A stretch of 64,000 bases of DNA, from NCBI GenBank assembly GCA_003248315.1, contig QKWM01000004.1, positions 434,001-498,000 on the forward strand, given 5' to 3'. The first letter of the stretch is position 1; every line of letters begins with the position of its first letter. Position numbers and translations under genes: made by a program. The stretch is from Streptomyces sp. SW4 (lineage in GTDB: Bacteria; Actinomycetota; Actinomycetes; Streptomycetales; Streptomycetaceae). Under the pieces are notes generated by a model that had not been told where the DNA came from, searched no databases, and was given only the letters and a program-made list of their open reading frames with translations. Shown one piece after another: positions 19,172-28,152 of the stretch.

Positions 19172-19204
19172 TCGGCGACAGGTGTCACCCAGACCTGTCG
19201 CCGA
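19172..19204 (+). terminator. Terminator of the MFS gene
   Basis: A perfect 12-bp stem, TCGGCGACAGGT (19172-19183) with ACCTGTCGCCGA (19193-19204), with a nine-base loop, lies 28 bp past the stop codon. Confidence 0.85.
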
Positions 19205-19425
19205 CGACCGTCCCGGCCCACGCGCACGTCCGGCGACGGCTCCGCGCGCCCTCCCGTCACCGCCTTCGCCGGCGCCACCAGAACGAGCAAGCTCCCCATG
19301 TCCACCCCCCAGGTCCGCGGCCACCGGGACGGGTCCCTGCCTTTCCCACACGGCCGATGCCACGACAACGGAAGGCGGTCACGGAGAGTTCCCACCAATT
19401 ACCCACCGTGTGGGACATCGGGCGG

Positions 19426-19547
19426 CGGCACGGAACCACCAGACCGTCGACGGCATGGAATCACCGGACAGTCGGCGGCATGGAATCACCGAACCGTCGG
19501 CGGCATGGAATCACCGAACCGTCGGCGGCACAGAACCCGACCATCGG
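19426..19547. repeat. Five-copy 25-bp tandem repeat
   Basis: Units starting CGGCA(T/C)GGAA(T/C)CACC lie at 19426, 19451, 19476 and 19501, with a truncated fifth at 19526. The units at 19476 and 19501 are identical. Confidence 0.92.
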
Positions 19548-19631
19548 CGGCGCTTCGACCACCAGTCCAGCCCAGCCGCCACCGCCCGGACCCGACCGCC
19601 ACCGCCCCGGACCCGACCGCCACCGCCCTGG

Positions 19632-20539
19632 TCAGCCCGCCGTGGGCAGCCAGTCCGGCAGCGTCTCCGTCCGCCCCGTCCACTCGGCGGGCGGCGCGCC
19701 GGCCTTGTCGGCGGCGATCACCCCGCCGACGATGGCGCACGTCGTGTCCACGTCCCCACCGGCCTGCGCGGTCGTCCAGAAGCCCTGCTCGAAGTCCCCG
19801 AGGGCGCGCGCGGCCGACCAGAGGGCGAACGGCACCGTGTCGTGCGCCGTCGTGCGCCGTCCGCAGCCCAGCACCGCCGCGACCGTGGCCGCGTCGCCGT
19901 AGTCGAGCATGTCCCGGGCGCGCCGCAGCCCGCGCCCACCGCGCTCTTCTTCGGCACCAGCTCGATCACTCCGTCGAGCAGCCGCTCGGCGCCGGGCGGG
20001 CCACCGGGGGCGGCGGCGAGGGCGGCCGCCGCGGCGACGGCCATGGCGCCGACCACGGCCTCGCGGTGCTGATGGGTGGGGTAGGCGGAGATCTCCGCCT
20101 GGTGCGTCGCCTGCTCCGGGTCGTCCGCGTACCAGGCGCCCAGGGGCGCGATGCGCATCGCGGCGCCGTTGCCCCAGGAGCCCTGCCCGTTGAACAGCGC
20201 GGCGGACAGTTCCCGCCAGTCGCCGCCCTCCCGCACCTGCTGCAGGAGCCGGTTGACCGCGCGGCCGTATCCCCGGTCCATGTCGTGGTGCTCGGCGAAG
20301 GAGAGCGTCAGCGCGTCCTGGTCGATGCGGTGGTGGGAGGCGAGCACGGCGACGACGGAGGAGGCCATCTCGGTGTCGTCGGTCCACCGCCAGGGCCCCG
20401 GCGGCAGCTCGCGGCGCTTGAGCAGCGGATAGTTCACCGGCGTGAAGAACTGCGAGCCCAGCGCGTCGCCCACCGACAGTCCGCGCAGGCTGGCCAGGGC
20501 GCGGTCCAGGCGCCCGTCGGGTGAGGAGTGTGCGGTCAT
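19632..20539 (-). CDS. ADP-ribosylglycohydrolase family protein (frameshifted)
   Basis: A DraG/ARH-type enzyme expected to remove ADP-ribose from proteins or small molecules using two Mg ions. Start ATG at 20539 (MTAHSSPDGRLDRALASLRG). Motifs: GLSVGDALGSQFF near residue 22, the metal-binding WRWTDDTEMASSV near 52, FNGQGSWGNGAAMRI near 115, and the C-terminal metal loop GGDVDTTCAIVGGVIAA near 265. The frame breaks near 19935 (GGG for GGGG), between VPKKSAVGAG and LRRARDMLDYGD. Length after repair is about 302 residues, the family norm. Stand-alone gene; the physiological target is not known. Confidence 0.9.
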
Positions 20540-20551
20540 CGCCCTGCCACT

Positions 20552-21211
20552 CTATCCGGTGATCCCGTACGGTTCCGGATCTCGCCAGCGGTCGAACGGG
20601 CGGTCAAGCGTGTACTTGCCGTCCTCACCGAGAACGAGCATCCGGTACTCGCCGTTCCCCGGATTGGACAGCGACTCGAACTCGGCGACGGTCCAGTGGA
20701 ACCACCGCATGCAGAACAGCCGCATGGCCAGTCCGTGCGTCACCAGCAGGACGTTCGGCGGATGGTCCGGGGCCTCGAAGCTGCGGAAGAGGCTCTCCAG
20801 GAAGTTGCCGACCCGGTCGTACACGTCGGCGCCGGACTCGCCCTGGGCGAAGCGGTAGAAGAAGTGCCCGTAGGCGTCCCGGTACGCCTTCTGGAGGCGT
20901 ACGTCGTCGCGGTCCTGCCAGTTCCCCCAGTCCTGCTCGCGCAGGCGGGGCTCCTCGCGCACCCGTATCAGCTCGGGGTCGAGGTGGAAGGCGCGGAGCG
21001 TGTCGTGGGTGCGGCGGTACGGGGACACGTACACGCTGACGCGTTCGCGGCCGAACAGCTCGCGCAGCTCCTTCCCCGTCTCCTCCGCCTGCTGTCTGCC
21101 GCGCTCGGTCAGGGTCAGCGCGTGGTCGGGTTCGCGCTCGTACACGGAGTCATCGACGTTGCCGGTCGACTCGCCGTGCCGGACGAGGACGATGCGCCGT
21201 GGTCGTGCCAT
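20552..21211 (-). CDS. Histidine phosphatase (phosphoglycerate mutase-like)
   Basis: A 219-residue cytosolic phosphatase of branch 1. The catalytic RHGES lies at residues 11-15 (IVLVRHGESTGN) and the second His in LLVTHGLAMRLFCMRWFHW near residue 160. The phosphate-pocket Arg lies in VSPYRRTHDTLRAF. The C-terminal half carries NPGNGEYRMLVLGEDGKYTL. The intact frame is followed 12 bp later by the ADP-ribosylglycohydrolase gene on the same strand, so the two are probably co-transcribed. The substrate is not predictable from sequence; glycolytic mutase activity is unlikely given the loop lengths. Confidence 0.9.
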   Translation of the reverse strand: MARPRRIVLVRHGESTGNVDDSVYEREPDHALTLTERGRQQAEETGKELRELFGRERVSVYVSPYRRTHDTLRAFHLDPELIRVREEPRLREQDWGNWQDRDDVRLQKAYRDAYGHFFYRFAQGESGADVYDRVGNFLESLFRSFEAPDHPPNVLLVTHGLAMRLFCMRWFHWTVAEFESLSNPGNGEYRMLVLGEDGKYTLDRPFDRWRDPEPYGITG

Positions 21212-21317
21212 GTCAGAACCCTAGATCGGGACGGCGGCGAGGTGGCACCCGCACCGGGTCCATACGGCGTAGGTCACACGGCCGGTGCCCGGGCGGGGGC
21301 GGTCCGGCGCGCCGCCG

Positions 21318-21922
21318 TCACACGGTCCAGGAGGGCTCCAGCTCGACGATGTCGCCGGTCAGGGCGGCCACGTCGGCCTCGATCTGAGCGCGCAGGGCGA
21401 GCCGTTCCACCCGTTCGGTCCGGTACTTGCCGTGCTCGGCGGCCGACTGCCACATGGACAGCACCAGGTACTCGTGCCCGGGGGCCTCGCCGAAGAGTCC
21501 GCGGACCATGCCCGGCGAGCCGGCCATCGCGGGGTTCCACACCTTCTCCTGCATCAGCACGAAGTGCTCCGCCCGCTCCTCGTGCACCCGGCAGAGGGCC
21601 ACGCGCACCAGGTCGGCGTCGGTGAAGCGGGGCTCGAAACCGGTCTTGACGTCGAACCGGTGGTCGAAGAGTCGTGCCTGGGCGTCCTTGAAGGTGCCGG
21701 ACTGGGCCGCGGCGAGCCGGTCGTGGGAGCGTGCCATGAAGGAGTCGTAGAAGGCGCGGCTCTCCCAGAAGGCGAAGACGTGCGCCACGTCGGGCCGCCC
21801 CCGGCTCCAGCCACCGCCCTGCCCGCGAAACCCCGGCTCCCCCAGAAGCCCCGCCCACTTCCGCTGCCCCGCTCGAACCCCCGGCGGTCCACCACGGTGC
21901 AGCGAATCCACTTGACCAGCAC
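21318..21922 (-). CDS. DUF4937/YdbC-like protein with two monooxygenase-fold repeats (frameshifted)
   Basis: Start probably GTG at 21922 (VLVKWIRCTVVDRRGFERG). The sequence shows two similar alpha/beta (ferredoxin-like) modules: residues about 1-95 with DVAHVFAFWESRAFYDSFMA, and about 100-200 with EHFVLMQEKVWNPAMAGSPG and HEYLVLSMWQSAAEHGKYR. The layout matches DUF4937 proteins, related to the antibiotic-biosynthesis-monooxygenase fold. No catalytic role is established for the family. The frame breaks in a C-rich run near 21860. Predicted length is about 200 residues, cytosolic. It is upstream of, and co-directional with, the phosphatase gene. Confidence 0.7.
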
Positions 21923-22079
21923 CGCGCCATGGTAAAGCCACGGAGCGTGGTCCCGGTCACTCTCGGACGGACCGCTCGCCCGCATGCGCCCCCGCGCGCG
22001 TGGCAAGATGGACAACCGGCCGTCGCCGCTCGGCAGTTGGGGTGAACGAGCGGGACGGGGGACCGGGAAGGGGAAGTTC

Positions 22080-22613
22080 GTGAACGGCCTCAGCAAGGGC
22101 ATCCGCAAGGTCGAGGTAGCACTGCGGTGGGACCCGAGTCCGGCCGGGCAGCCGCCCGTCGATCTGGACCTGGTCGCCGCGACCTACCTGGCGGGTGATC
22201 CGTACGGCGATCCCTCCTACGTGGTGCACTTCGACAGCCGTTCCCCCGACGGCACCATCTATCTCAACCGGGACAGCAGGGACGGCAAGGGCTTCGGTTT
22301 CGACGAGGTCATGGTCCTGGAGCTGGAACGGCTCGACCCGCGGTACGCGCGCGTGGTGGTCGGTGTGGCCATCCAGCAGCGCGCCGGACGGCGGACCTTC
22401 GCCGGCGTGGGCAACCCCGGGCTGCGCATCCGCGAGGGCTACACCGACCTGGCCACGGACGACTTCGGCGGGGTGCGGGAGGCCACGGCGGCGACGGTCG
22501 CGGAGTTCGTCCGGGACGAGACGGGAGCGTGGGACTTCCACGCCGGTGTCCGCGGGTACGAGGGCGAGCCGACGGACTTCGCCCGCACCATGGGCGCGGC
22601 CCGCCGCCCCTGA
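22080..22613 (+). CDS. TerD-family stress protein
   Basis: A 177-residue protein from GTG 22080 (VNGLSKGIRKVEVALRWDPS), with AAGGGGAAG just upstream. The TerD fold motifs are DLDLVAATYLAGDPYGDPSY near residue 30, VVHFDSRSPDGTIYLNRDSR, a Ca-binding-type GKGFGFDEVMVLELERLDPR, and VVGVAIQQRAGRRTFAGVGN near 100. TerD proteins bind calcium and are linked to tellurite, stress and development phenotypes in Streptomyces; the exact role of this single-domain copy is unknown. Intact and monocistronic, divergent from the DUF4937-type gene. Confidence 0.88.
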   Translation: MNGLSKGIRKVEVALRWDPSPAGQPPVDLDLVAATYLAGDPYGDPSYVVHFDSRSPDGTIYLNRDSRDGKGFGFDEVMVLELERLDPRYARVVVGVAIQQRAGRRTFAGVGNPGLRIREGYTDLATDDFGGVREATAATVAEFVRDETGAWDFHAGVRGYEGEPTDFARTMGAARRP

Positions 22614-22704
22614 CCGACCTGGGCTCACTCGGTAAGGGAACGCCCATCCGTATGGGCGAACTCATCGGCTCACGCGTGAGCGGCCGGGAGCCATCGGATC
22701 ACGC

Positions 22705-22739
22705 GTAAGGGGCGCCGGCCCATGGCCGGCGCCCCTTAC
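22705..22739 (-). terminator. Very strong terminator after nrdJ
   Basis: Two 16-base arms pair perfectly, 22705-22720 (GTAAGGGGCGCCGGCC) with 22724-22739, around a three-base CAT loop, 17 bp past the nrdJ stop codon. Confidence 0.9.
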
Positions 22740-22756
22740 TCACAGGGTCCTACGCG

Positions 22757-25635
22757 TCAGCTGCAACCGCTGGTCGAGCCGCAGCCCTCGCAGATGTAGC
22801 AGGAACCGGCGCGCTGCATCTTCGTGCCGCAGGAGAAGCAGAGCGGGGCGTCGGCCTGGATGCCCAGCTGCATCTCCACCAGCTCGGCGCTGGTGTGGGC
22901 CTGCTGCGGGGCGGGCTTGGCCGCCTCGGCCTCGGCCTTCGGCGTGGCGACGGCCTTCAGCTCCTGGGCACGCGGTGCCGACTGGGCCAGGCCCTCGACG
23001 TCGACCTCGTCGTCGGACGGCTCGTACGAACCGGTCTCCAGGTGACGCTGGCGCTCCTCGGCGGAGTGGATGCCGAGCGCGGAGCGCGTCTCGAAGGGCA
23101 GGAAGTCCAGCGCCAGGCGGCGGAAGATGTAGTCGACGATCGACTGCGCCATCCGCACGTCCGGGTCGTCCGTCATGCCGGCCGGCTCGAAGCGCATGTT
23201 CGTGAACTTCGAGACGTACGTCTCCAGCGGCACGCCGTACTGGAGGCCGACGGAGACCGCGATGGAGAAGGCGTCCATCATGCCCGCGAGGGTGGAGCCC
23301 TGCTTGGACATCTTCAGGAAGACCTCGCCGAGACCGTCGTCCGGGTAGGAGTTGGCGGTCATGTAGCCCTCGGCGCCGCCGACCGTGAAGGACGTGGTGA
23401 TGCCGGGACGGCCCTTGGGCAGGCGCTTGCGGACCGGGCGGTACTCGACGACCTTCTCGACCGTCGGCTCGGCGGTCTCCTCGGCCTTCTTCTCCTCCTC
23501 CTTCTTCTTGGCGGAGAGAGGCTGGCCGACCTTGCAGTTGTCCCGGTAGATCGCGAGCGCCTTGACGCCGAGCTTCCAGGCCTCGTAGTAGATCTCCTCG
23601 ACCTCCTCGACGGTCGCCGTCTCCGGCATGTTGACCGTCTTGGAGATGGCGCCGGAGATCCACGGCTGGATCGCGGCCATCATGCGGACGTGGCCCATCG
23701 GGGAGATGGCGCGCTCGCCCATGGCGCAGTCGAACACCTCGTAGTGCTCGTGCTTGAGGCCGGGGGCGTCGATCACGTTGCCGTGCTCGGCGATGTGGGC
23801 GACGATCGCCTCGATCTGCTCCTCCTGGTAGCCCAGGCGGCGCAGGGCCTGCGGAACGGTGCCGTTGACGATCTGCATCGAGCCGCCGCCGACCAGCTTC
23901 TTGAACTTGACCAGGGCGAGGTCGGGCTCGACACCGGTGGTGTCGCAGGACATCGCCAGGCCGATGGTGCCGGTCGGGGCGAGCACGGAGGCCTGGGAGT
24001 TACGGAAACCGTTCTTCTCGCCGAGGCGCAGGACGTCCTGCCAGGCCTCGGTGGCGGCGGCCCACACCGGGGTGTCCAGGTCGTCCATGCGCACGGCCGT
24101 GCCGTTGGCGTCGGCGTGCTGCTTCATGACGCGCTTGTGGGCGTCGGCGTTGCGGGCGTAGCCGTCGTACGGGCCGACGACCGCGGCCAGCTCGGCGGAG
24201 CGGCGGTAGGCGGTGCCGGTCATCAGGGAGGTGATGGCACCGGCGAGGGCGCGGCCGCCGTCGGAGTCGTAGGCGTGGCCGGTGGCCATCAGCAGGGCGC
24301 CGAGGTTGGCGTAGCCGATGCCGAGCTGGCGGAACGCGCGCGTGTTCTCACCGATCTTCTGCGTCGGGAAGTCCGCGAAGCAGATCGAGATGTCCATCGC
24401 GGTGATGACCAGCTCGACGACCTTCTGGAAACGCTCGGTCTCGAAGGACTGGTTGCCCTTGCCGTCGTCCTTCAGGAACTTCATCAGGTTCAGCGAGGCC
24501 AGGTTGCAGGACGTGTTGTCCAGGTGCATGTACTCGCTGCACGGGTTCGACGCGGTGATCCGGCCGGACTCGGGCAGGTGTGCCAGTTGTTGATGGTGTC
24601 GTCGTACTGGATGCCGGGGTCGGCGCAGGCCCAGGCGGCCTCGGCGATCTTGCGGAAGAGCGCCTTGGCGTCGACCTCCTCGATGACCTCGCCGGTCATC
24701 CGGGCGCGCAGGCCGAACTTGCCGCCCTGCTCGACCGCCTTCATGAACTCGTCGTTCACACGGACCGAGTTGTTGGCGTTCTGGTACTGGACGGACGTGA
24801 TGTCGTCGCCGCCCAGGTCCATGTCGAAGCCCGCGTCGCGCAGGACGCGGATCTTCTCCTCCTCCTTGACCTTCGTCTCGATGAAGTCCTCGATGTCGGG
24901 GTGGTCCACGTCGAGGACGACCATCTTGGCGGCGCGGCGGGTGGCGCCACCGGACTTGATCGTGCCGGCGGAGGCGTCGGCGCCGCGCATGAAGGAGACC
25001 GGGCCGGAGGCGTTGCCGCCGGAGGAGAGCAGCTCCTTGGAGGAGCGGATGCGGGAGAGGTTCAGGCCGGCGCCGGAACCGCCCTTGAAGATCATCCCCT
25101 CTTCCTTGTACCAGTCGAGGATCGACTCCATGGAGTCGTCGACGGAGAGGATGAAGCAGGCGGAGACCTGCTGGGGCTGCTGGGTGCCGACGTTGAACCA
25201 GACGGGGCTGTTGAAGCTGAAGATCTGGTGCAGGAGGGCGTAGGCCAGCTCGTGCTCGAAGATCTCGGCGTCGGCGGGCGACGCGAAGTACTTGTGGTCC
25301 TCGCCGGCCTTCCGGTACGTCTTCACGATGCGGTCGATCAGCTGCTTGAGGCTGGTCTCGCGCTGCGGGGTGCCGACGGCACCGCGGAAGTACTTGCTGG
25401 TGACGATGTTGACCGCGTTCACCGACCAGAAGTCGGGGAACTCGACGCCGCGCTGCTCGAAGTTGACCGAACCGTCGCGCCAGTTGGTCATGACGACGTC
25501 ACGACGCTCCCAGGCCACCTCGTCGTAGGGGTGGACCCCGGGGGTGGTGTGGACGCGCTCGATACGGAGCCCCTTGCCCGCCTTCGTGCCCTTGGCGCGG
25601 GAACTCCGTGCCGGACCGCTCGCCGTCTCTGTCAT
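22757..25635 (-). CDS. nrdJ: Class II (B12-dependent) ribonucleotide reductase NrdJ (frameshifted)
   Basis: Makes deoxyribonucleotides with adenosylcobalamin instead of a tyrosyl radical, so it works with or without oxygen. Start ATG at 25635 (MTETASGPARSSRAKGT), preceded by AGGGAGG. Length after repair is about 959 residues. The N-terminal half has the substrate-binding FNSPVWFNVGTQQPQQVSAC and GGSGAGLNLSRIRS. The active-site segment is ASNPCSEYMHLDNTSCNLAS. The C-terminus carries the redox/zinc cysteines (CFSCGTKMQRAGSCYICEGC). The frame breaks at 24572-24574 (CCC for CCCC in HTCPESGRI). It lies downstream of nrdR on the same strand; the pair is regulated by NrdR in S. coelicolor. Confidence 0.96.
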
Positions 25636-25798
25636 GCCGCCTCCCTGTACGGGCGAAAACGCCCTGAAGTGCCCCGTTGTTCCCGTGGCACGGTGTTCTG
25701 TCTGGTGTTGCGGGCCCTCTCGCTCCGCCCGCAACAGGTCTTCTTCTTCGCCGCCGCCCGGCCGGTCCCGGCTGCTGCCTCCGGGGCCGGCCCGCCGG

Positions 25799-26359
25799 TC
25801 AGTCGGCGGCGCCTGCGGGCTCGGGGACCTCGGCGGTCCCGCCGCGCCCGCGGTCGTCTTCCCGGCCCCTCGCGACAGCGTCCCCGCGGTCGGCGTCGAC
25901 CGCGGCGGGGCGTCCCGTCTGTTCCCTGAGTTCCGTGATGGCGGCCTCGAAGTCCTCGAGCGAGTCGAACGCCCGGTAGACCGAGGCGAACCGCAGGTAG
26001 GCGACGAGGTCCAGCTCCTGCAGCGGGCCGAGTATGGCCAGTCCCACGTCGTGGGTGGTCAGCTCGGCGCTTCCGGTGGCCCGCACCGCCTCCTCGACCC
26101 GCTGGCCGAGCTGGGCGAGCGCGTCCTCGGTGACCGGCCGTCCCTGGCACGCCTTGCGCACGCCGTTGATGACCTTGGTGCGGCTGAACGGTTCGGTGAC
26201 CCCGGACCGCTTGATCACCATGAGCGAGCACGTCTCCACGGTCGTGAAACGACGGGAGCAGTCAGGGCACTGGCGGCGCCTGCGGATCGACGTGCCGTCG
26301 TCGGTCGTACGGCTGTCGACGACACGGCTGTCGGGGTGCCTGCAGAAGGGGCAGTGCAT
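25799..26359 (-). CDS. nrdR: Transcriptional repressor NrdR
   Basis: A zinc-ribbon/ATP-cone repressor of ribonucleotide reductase genes. Start ATG at 26359 ([20 protein letters not shown]), the canonical NrdR start; a TTG nine bases upstream is less likely. The zinc ribbon is CPFC...CPDC (residues 3-33), with [17 protein letters not shown]. The ATP cone follows ([60 protein letters not shown]). The last 40 residues are an Asp/Arg/Gly-rich tail not essential to the fold. Intact, followed 163 bp later by nrdJ. Two paired NrdR boxes lie upstream at 26469-26512. Confidence 0.96.
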   Translation of the reverse strand: MHCPFCRHPDSRVVDSRTTDDGTSIRRRRQCPDCSRRFTTVETCSLMVIKRSGVTEPFSRTKVINGVRKACQGRPVTEDALAQLGQRVEEAVRATGSAELTTHDVGLAILGPLQELDLVAYLRFASVYRAFDSLEDFEAAITELREQTGRPAAVDADRGDAVARGREDDRGRGGTAEVPEPAGAAD

Positions 26360-26468
26360 GGACTCCAACCCTCCTCACAGCAGACTCAATAGCCTCGGAA
26401 GAGCCCTTGGGCCCCTCCCGAAGCAGCCCCAGCATAGGCGATCGCCGCGGGCCCGGAGACCCGGGGGA

Positions 26469-26512
26469 CCACAACTTGTGGGCTGCTGCCGCAATCCAAC
26501 CACTAGATGTGG
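26469..26512 (-). promoter_or_regulatory. Paired NrdR boxes upstream of nrdR-nrdJ
   Basis: Two 13-bp near-palindromes, CCACAACTTGTGG (26469-26481) and CCACTAGATGTGG (26500-26512), are centred 31 bp apart, three helical turns, as expected for cooperatively bound NrdR boxes. They lie about 110-153 bp upstream of the nrdR start. Confidence 0.7.
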
Positions 26513-26950
26513 GGATTGGCTCATACATGCACGCCGGACAGCGTGTCGCGCGGCGTGTGCGCGCGGGCCGCCACGCGCGCGTGCGCGCAGCCTGCGAGCC
26601 ACCCGCCCGGGCCACGCCGCGACGCCGCCCGGCCCTGCTTCCCGCCCACCGGCGAAGCGAGGCTCACACGGCGGCGCGGGGCACGGCGGCACCGCGCGTC
26701 GCCGCGCCTACGGAGATGCCGTGCATGCGGAGATACGGTGGCCGCCACGGGGAGGGGCGGTGGGACTCCCGCGCAGGACGGGAACCGGCCCCCGCCGGGC
26801 GGATCGCCGGGTGGCAGACTGGGCGAGCCCGCGAGGCCGCCACCCCGGCGGTGAAGCGTACAGCAGCGGGGGCCGCCGCCCTGCGGGCGACGCGGCCGCC
26901 GGTCATACACCTGGACACGCGACCACGCCACGCGATTCGCGTTTTTTCAC
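26513..26950. other. Gap between divergent nrdR and lexA
   Basis: About 440 bp with no credible gene. A run of alternating CG/TG (around 26545-26600, with CGCGCG and GTGCGCGC) is unusually purine-pyrimidine alternating. The remainder is GC-rich without clear repeats. Confidence 0.45.
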
Positions 26951-26966
26951 TCGAACGTGTGTTTGG
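26951..26966 (+). promoter_or_regulatory. LexA (SOS) box upstream of lexA
   Basis: TCGAACGTGTGTTTGG fits the actinobacterial SOS box TCGAAC-N4-GTTCGA with two mismatches in the right arm. It lies 60 bp upstream of the lexA start, implying autoregulation. Confidence 0.75.
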
Positions 26967-27026
26967 CGCAACCTTTCGAAAGCAACTACCGTTGTCCGAG
27001 CAGGGAGACCATCGAGAGGGGCCGCC

Positions 27027-27803
27027 GTGACCACGACCACCGACAGTGCCGCCATCACTGCCCACGACCGCTCGCCCGGCCGACTCGAGCCGGTGCACGC
27101 GGTGAAGGAAGCCACGAGCCCCGAGGGGCCCAAGCGCTCCCTGCCGGGCCGACCTCCAGGCATCCGGGCGGACAGCTCCGGCTCACCGACCGCCAGCGCC
27201 GGGTGATCGAGGTCATCAGGGACTCCGTGCAGCGCCGCGGCTACCCGCCGTCGATGCGGGAGATCGGTCAGGCGGTCGGCCTCTCCAGCACCTCCTCCGT
27301 CGCCCACCAGCTCATGGCTCTGGAGCGCAAGGGCTTCCTGCGCCGCGACCCGCACCGCCCCGCGCGTACGAGGTGCGCGGCTCCGACCAGGCCGCCTCGG
27401 TGCAGCCCACCGACACCGCCGGCAAGCCCGCCGCGTCGTACGTCCCGCTCGTCGGCCGGATCGCCGCCGGTGGCCCGATCCTGGCCGAAGAGTCCGTCGA
27501 GGACGTGTTCCCCTGCCGCGGCAGCTGGTCGGCGACGGTGAGCTGTTCGTGCTGAAGGTCGTCGGCGACTCGATGATCGAGGCCGCCATCTGCGACGGGG
27601 ACTGGGTCACGGTCCGCCGTCAGCCGGTCGCCGAGAACGGCGACATCGTGGCCGCGATGCTCGACGGTGAGGCCACGGTCAAGCGGTTCAAGCGCGAGGA
27701 CGGCCACGTGTGGCTCCTCCCGCACAACGCGGCCTACGAGCCGATCCCCGGTGACGACGCGACCATCCTCGGCAAGGTCGTGGCCGTCCTGCGCCGCGTC
27801 TGA
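27027..27803 (+). CDS. lexA: SOS repressor LexA (frameshifted)
   Basis: Represses DNA damage genes and cleaves itself when RecA is activated. Start GTG at 27027 ([20 protein letters not shown]). The N-terminal winged helix has [20 protein letters not shown] and [20 protein letters not shown]. The cleavage region is [14 protein letters not shown] (Ala-Gly bond). The catalytic Ser is in [15 protein letters not shown], and the Lys in [17 protein letters not shown]. Three frame breaks (near 27180, 27357 and 27510), each one base short in a G or C run, interrupt an otherwise typical protein of about 259 residues. Divergent from nrdR. Confidence 0.94.
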
Positions 27804-28152
27804 GCGGCCGTGGCGGACAGGCACCCGCAGGGGCCCGGGTCCGCCGCCCCGACCGGGCCCCGGGACCCCTGCGCCGGTTCCGGGCCCTGCTCCGTCCGCC
27901 GGGATCGTCGGCCTCCGCCGCGCGATCGCCGGCCTCCGTCCTGTCCCTGCTTCTGGGTGCCGGGCTCCCCTGCCTCCGGGCTCACGGCGCTTCCGGGCTC
28001 ACGGCCCGGTCCGGGTCTCTCTCATCGGGGTTAGCCTGTCGCGGCGCCGCGACAGGCTAACCCCGATGCCCTGCCCGCGATCACGCGGGCCCCGGTGCAC
28101 CCGTCGGCCCCGGGCACTCTCGCGTCGTCCGGCGGCGGCATCCGGTGGGCGG
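27804..28152. other. Gap between convergent lexA and dinG-like genes
   Basis: About 350 bp with no gene. Its main feature is the 46-bp perfect palindrome at 28023-28068. The rest is GC-rich, with short GGCCTCCG-type repetitions near 27910-27950. Confidence 0.5.
28023..28068. terminator. 46-bp perfect palindrome, probable bidirectional terminator
   Basis: The arm at 28023-28045 (starting CATCGGGGTTAGCCTGTCGC) is followed immediately by its exact reverse complement at 28046-28068, with no spacer. It lies between the convergent lexA and dinG-like genes, where a bidirectional terminator is expected, but the length and perfection are exceptional. Confidence 0.7.

Larger units (their letters stand above)
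19144..19631. other. Gap after the MFS gene, dominated by repeats
   Basis: About 490 bp between convergent genes with no gene seen. It holds the terminator hairpin at 19172-19204, a 25-bp repeat array at 19426-19547, and a shorter ACCGCCACCGCCCCGGACCC-like repeat of about 21 bp at 19577-19628. Confidence 0.55.

Noticed and set aside
22895..25243. 782-codon open frame on the plus strand
   Set aside because: It is the exact antisense of nrdJ, with Leu/Val/Gly/Asp-rich shadow composition typical of high-GC DNA.
26369..26500. Cobalamin riboswitch before nrdR-nrdJ
   Set aside because: No B12-box-like conserved segment or multi-stem leader is visible. NrdR boxes explain the control.
26407..27030. 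Open frames in the nrdR-lexA gap
   Set aside because: No ribosome binding site, no recognisable motif, Arg/Ala/Pro-rich composition, and they cover the NrdR and SOS boxes.
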